From an uncultured Christensenella sp. (GTDB taxonomy: Bacteria; Bacillota; Clostridia; Christensenellales; Pumilibacteraceae), in assembly GCA_910585055.1 (NCBI GenBank), contig CAJUBY010000040.1:1-16684 (forward strand): a stretch of 16,684 bases of DNA. Direction: 5' to 3'. The position numbers and the translations under genes are program-made. The notes under the pieces are model-generated. The model did no database searches and had not been told where the DNA came from. It was given only the letters and a program-made list of their open reading frames with translations. Shown one piece after another: positions 14,849-16,684 of this stretch. Every line of letters begins with the position of its first letter. Positions within the stretch are counted from its first letter, which is position 1.

Positions 14849-14877
14849 ATTATCCCACACGCGACACTGTTTGTCAA
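14849..14877 (-). promoter_or_regulatory. Sigma-A promoter of the GH31 gene
   Basis: On the minus strand TTGACA (14877-14872), a 17-bp spacer and GATAAT (14854-14849). The predicted start is near 14842, with a ~41-nt leader holding the ribosome binding site. Just downstream of the -10 an imperfect palindrome, ATACGATATACGGTAT (~14825-14840), could be an operator; that is inference. Confidence 0.8.
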
Positions 14878-14906
14878 GCGTTGTATACGATTATATCCGC
14901 ATAAAT

Positions 14907-14940
14907 AAAAAATCCCGACCGCACACACAGCGTATCGGGA
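14907..14940 (-). terminator. Intrinsic terminator of spoIIGA-sigE
   Basis: On the minus strand TCCCGA (14940-14935) pairs with TCGGGA (14918-14913), the stem extended by CGC/GCG across a small bulge, then six T (14912-14907). It lies 18 bases after the sigE stop and upstream of the GH31 promoter, so the two units are separate. Confidence 0.85.
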
Positions 14941-14958
14941 CGACAATATTTACAGTGC

Positions 14959-15672
14959 TTAAACCTGTAATGCCTTACTTATATCCTTTTTTAGCCTGTA
15001 GATTATTTTCTTTTCCAAACGCGATATGTACGACTGAGAGATACCGAGCAGATCGGCGACTTCCTTTTGAGTTTTTTCGTTAGCGCCGCCCAGTCCGAAC
15101 CGCATCTGCATGATAACGCGCTCGCGCTTATTAAGGCGCTCCAGCGCTTCGTTAAGCAATCTGCACTCGGCTTCGGTCTCGAGATCCTTATACACCGCAT
15201 CGGGGTCTGTGCCGAGAATGTCCGCCATAACAAGTTCGTTCCCGTCCGCATCTACGTTCAGCGGCTCGTCCAGCGACACTTCCGCGCGCAGTCTTACGAC
15301 ACGGCGCAAATGCATAAGTATTTCGTTTTCGATACAGCGCGAAGCATAAGTGGCGAGTTTTATATTCTTTTCGGTATCGAACGAATTGACTGCCTTTATA
15401 AGTCCGACCGTTCCTATCGAAATAAGATCTTCCACATCCACACCGGTATTGTCGAACTTCCGCGCGATATACACCACAAGCCGCAGATTATGTTCTATAA
15501 GCAGAGTCTTTACCGCAGGATCGGTCTTGAGTCTTGACAATGCGTCCGCTTCCTCGTTAGGCTCCAACGGATGAGGCAGTCCCTCCCCGGACGTTATATA
15601 CTCCAGATCGCAACCTTCGCCGTTGCATTTAAGCGCACGTTTAATCGCTTCTATAATTTTGCAGAATATCAT
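14959..15672 (-). CDS. sigE: RNA polymerase sigma-E factor precursor (early mother cell)
   Basis: Sigma-E drives early mother-cell sporulation genes and is made as an inactive precursor. The 237-residue length matches the Bacillus protein. The N-terminal ~25 residues form an amphipathic basic pro-sequence. DLEYITSGEGLPHPL (22-36) corresponds to the Bacillus processing region, placing SpoIIGA cleavage near Tyr25-Ile26. The core then reads EHNLRLVVYIARKF, DLISIGTVGLIKAV, ATYASRCIENEILMHLR and the region-4 helix-turn-helix ADLLGISQSYISRLEKK. The gene overlaps the spoIIGA stop (ATGA) and has a GGAGG ribosome binding site. The pro-sequence contains Cys 4, 16 and 21. A terminator follows directly, and sigG is not the next gene. 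Confidence 0.97.
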   Translation of the reverse strand: MIFCKIIEAIKRALKCNGEGCDLEYITSGEGLPHPLEPNEEADALSRLKTDPAVKTLLIEHNLRLVVYIARKFDNTGVDVEDLISIGTVGLIKAVNSFDTEKNIKLATYASRCIENEILMHLRRVVRLRAEVSLDEPLNVDADGNELVMADILGTDPDAVYKDLETEAECRLLNEALERLNKRERVIMQMRFGLGGANEKTQKEVADLLGISQSYISRLEKKIIYRLKKDISKALQV

Positions 15673-16496
15673 ACACCCTCCGTCAGTGCCGCAGAACAGA
15701 GCAACATTTCGTGCGATCCGACAAACTTCCGACCGCCGCCTATCAGTCCTACCATTGCATTTATTTTATGTCCGTGCCTGTCCGAATAGACCGTTATCCG
15801 CGTCGGTTCAATCAGATAAATTTCGGCTTTTCCTCCGTGAGTTTCGGCATACATCTTACGAAGTTTCGGCAGCTGTTTAGCAAACTCCACTGCAGCGGCG
15901 CCGTCCAGCTTGTCCGTAAATCGGTCTATATCGGTAATTACGACAGGCAGTCCCGATTTCCCGTCGAAAACACAGTTACCGGTATCGAGAAAAGCCGAGA
16001 AAGTCATTTTCGTTCCGAAGACCGTAACTTCGGTACCGTACTCATATGGCGCACGAGCGCGCGGCACACGCATTCGCATTATAAAATATCTTATACCTGC
16101 ATACACCGCCGCGCTTATACACACTACCGAAAACACGGGACACGCGCGCATGTACTCGCAAAACCTGTCCGTACCCTGAAAAAAAGTCGCATTAACGGCA
16201 TAACACGCACCGCCCAACGCAAACGTACAACCCAGGAACATCATTCCGCCGACTCCGGGTCTCGGTGTTTTATAGTACATTATTACGCACAGCGTAACAA
16301 ACAACGCGATCTTGACCGACAGCGTTACGCCCAACCCCGAAGGTAAAAACGGATAAAAAACTGCGGTAATTGTCCCTACAGCAGACGCCGCCGAAAGCCG
16401 CAGTACACTTATCTTATTGTGACAAAGACGCGTTGCCGCCGCCCCGGCAAGATATGTAAGCAAAAAATTATCAACTATCACGAACTCTATGTACAT
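15669..16496 (-). CDS. spoIIGA: Sporulation sigma-E factor processing peptidase SpoIIGA
   Basis: SpoIIGA is the membrane-bound aspartic protease that cleaves pro-sigma-E after activation by SpoIIR from the forespore. The N-terminal half has about five membrane segments (MYIEFVIVDNFLLTYL onward). The C-terminal half carries the protease motif FLDTGN with the catalytic Asp at 171 (173 if counted from the upstream ATG). A late MVGLIGG segment also fits the family. I chose the ATG at 16496, giving 275 residues. An in-frame ATG at 16502 would add Met-Cys, but a -10-like TAAAAT ends directly at it. From that element the transcript is predicted to start at the A of the 16496 ATG. Neither start has a Shine-Dalgarno. 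It forms an operon with sigE (ATGA overlap). Confidence 0.93.
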   Translation of the reverse strand: MYIEFVIVDNFLLTYLAGAAATRLCHNKISVLRLSAASAVGTITAVFYPFLPSGLGVTLSVKIALFVTLCVIMYYKTPRPGVGGMMFLGCTFALGGACYAVNATFFQGTDRFCEYMRACPVFSVVCISAAVYAGIRYFIMRMRVPRARAPYEYGTEVTVFGTKMTFSAFLDTGNCVFDGKSGLPVVITDIDRFTDKLDGAAAVEFAKQLPKLRKMYAETHGGKAEIYLIEPTRITVYSDRHGHKINAMVGLIGGGRKFVGSHEMLLCSAALTEGV

Positions 16497-16502
16497 GCAC
16501 AT

Positions 16503-16511
16503 ATTTTAGCA
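16503..16511 (-). promoter_or_regulatory. Extended -10 element of the spoIIGA-sigE operon
   Basis: On the minus strand this reads TGCTAAAAT. The predicted transcript start is 16496, the second ATG of the reading frame. No good -35 is present at 16-22 bp, which fits a promoter that depends on an activator such as Spo0A. Confidence 0.55.
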
Positions 16512-16525
16512 GAACAAAAGCGCAC

Positions 16526-16558
16526 AGTCTTTACGTTTATGTCGAAACGGCAAAGACT
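16526..16558. repeat. Inverted repeat centred on the proximal Spo0A box
   Basis: AGTCTTT-A-CGTTT (16526-16538) pairs with AAACG-GC-AAAGACT (16545-16558) around the loop ATGTCG. On the plus strand it is followed by four further T, so it could end plus-strand transcription. No plus-strand gene feeds into it, however, so an operator role is equally possible. Confidence 0.5.
16538..16547 (+). promoter_or_regulatory. Proximal Spo0A box of spoIIGA
   Basis: TATGTCGAAA matches TTTGTCRAAW at 9 of 10 positions and contains the core TGTCGAA. It lies about 42-51 bp upstream of the predicted spoIIGA transcript start, close to where Spo0A binds in the Bacillus spoIIG promoter. Confidence 0.6.
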
Positions 16559-16579
16559 TTTTAACGCATTAGCACTCAT

Positions 16580-16589
16580 TTTGTCAAAA
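16580..16589 (+). promoter_or_regulatory. Distal Spo0A box of spoIIGA
   Basis: TTTGTCAAAA matches TTTGTCRAAW at 10 of 10 positions. It sits in a perfect palindrome, CATTTTG-T-CAAAATG (16577-16591), so it reads as a near-box on both strands. The offset from the proximal box is 42 bp, four helical turns, so both lie on the same face of the DNA. Confidence 0.6.
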
Positions 16590-16611
16590 TGATTTTCTGC
16601 GATCTGCGCAT

Positions 16612-16628
16612 AAAAAAACCGCCCCGAT
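16612..16628 (-). terminator. Half of an intrinsic terminator, apparently split by an insertion
   Basis: On the minus strand ATCGGGGCGG is followed by seven T, the typical 3' arm and U-tract of an intrinsic terminator. The matching left arm (CCGCCCCGAT) is not found between here and the IS-like end 8 bases away. The hairpin would belong to the gene upstream of spoIIGA on the minus strand. Confidence 0.4.
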
Positions 16629-16635
16629 ACTGCTA

Positions 16636-16684
16636 TGAACCCCAAAAGTTGGACAGAAAAATAACTAAATAGCTTGTGAATGGG
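16636..16684. mobile_element. Terminal end of an IS3-family (IS150-group-like) insertion sequence, cut by window edge
   Basis: TGAACCCCAAAAGTTGGACA (16636-16655) closely resembles the terminal inverted repeats of IS150-group IS3 elements, which start with TG and carry a CCCCAAAAGTTGGACA-type core. Only 49 bases of the element are in the window and no transposase frame can be read, so orientation is unknown. The tip lies about 140 bases upstream of spoIIGA and about 46 bases beyond the distal Spo0A box. Confidence 0.6.

Noticed and set aside
14870..14879. Spo0A-box-like TTTGTCAAGC at the GH31 promoter, and the similar one at 7213-7222
   Set aside because: These simply overlap the TTGACA -35 hexamer on the other strand and match only 9 of 10, so they carry no independent evidence for Spo0A.

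Overview
The window looks like chromosomal DNA of an endospore-forming member of the Firmicutes, most likely a gut-type Clostridia lineage. The evidence is a pro-sigma-E gene with its processing protease SpoIIGA, a sigma-G gene, and a YlmC/YmxH-family sporulation protein next to nrdR, a neighbourhood I know from Clostridia. The base composition is moderate rather than AT-rich. I cannot name a species.

Layout. From the left edge to about 11.3 kb every gene is on the minus strand. (1) A truncated secreted lipoprotein with a collagen-like linker and an SGNH-hydrolase domain (1-1477). (2) The der-plsY pair, overlapping by four bases, under a strong sigma-A promoter. (3) A DUF1614-like membrane protein. 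(4) A two-gene unit of a DUF975 membrane protein with a very long disordered tail and a membrane-anchored cyclophilin-like protein. (5) An operon nrdR-feoA-feoB-pseudouridine synthase, with near-consensus promoter. (6) The ylmC/ymxH-like gene. sigG, at 11481-12251, is the only gene on the plus strand. It converges on a GH31 glycosidase with an inserted PA14-like domain. The right end holds spoIIGA-sigE on the minus strand, with an intact terminator after sigE. The last ~50 bases look like the tip of an IS3-family insertion sequence.

How the genes fit together. SpoIIGA should cleave pro-sigma-E in the mother cell, and sigma-G is the late forespore sigma factor. In most spore-formers spoIIGA, sigE and sigG are adjacent and co-oriented. 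Here a glycosidase gene separates them and sigG is inverted. Upstream of spoIIGA are two sequences matching the Spo0A box, 42 bp apart, as expected for the spoIIG operon. The other units are housekeeping: ribosome-assembly GTPase, phospholipid synthesis, ribonucleotide-reductase repressor, ferrous iron uptake and RNA pseudouridylation.

The most unusual signal is in the gene starts. Four transcription-unit-first genes (DUF975, DUF1614-like, ylmC/ymxH-like, spoIIGA) have no Shine-Dalgarno sequence. Each instead has a -10-like hexamer ending 6-7 bases before the ATG, so the predicted transcript would begin at or within one base of the start codon. Other genes in the same window have ordinary ribosome binding sites. 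No tRNA, rRNA, CRISPR or prophage feature was seen. There is no gene-free stretch longer than 300 bases.
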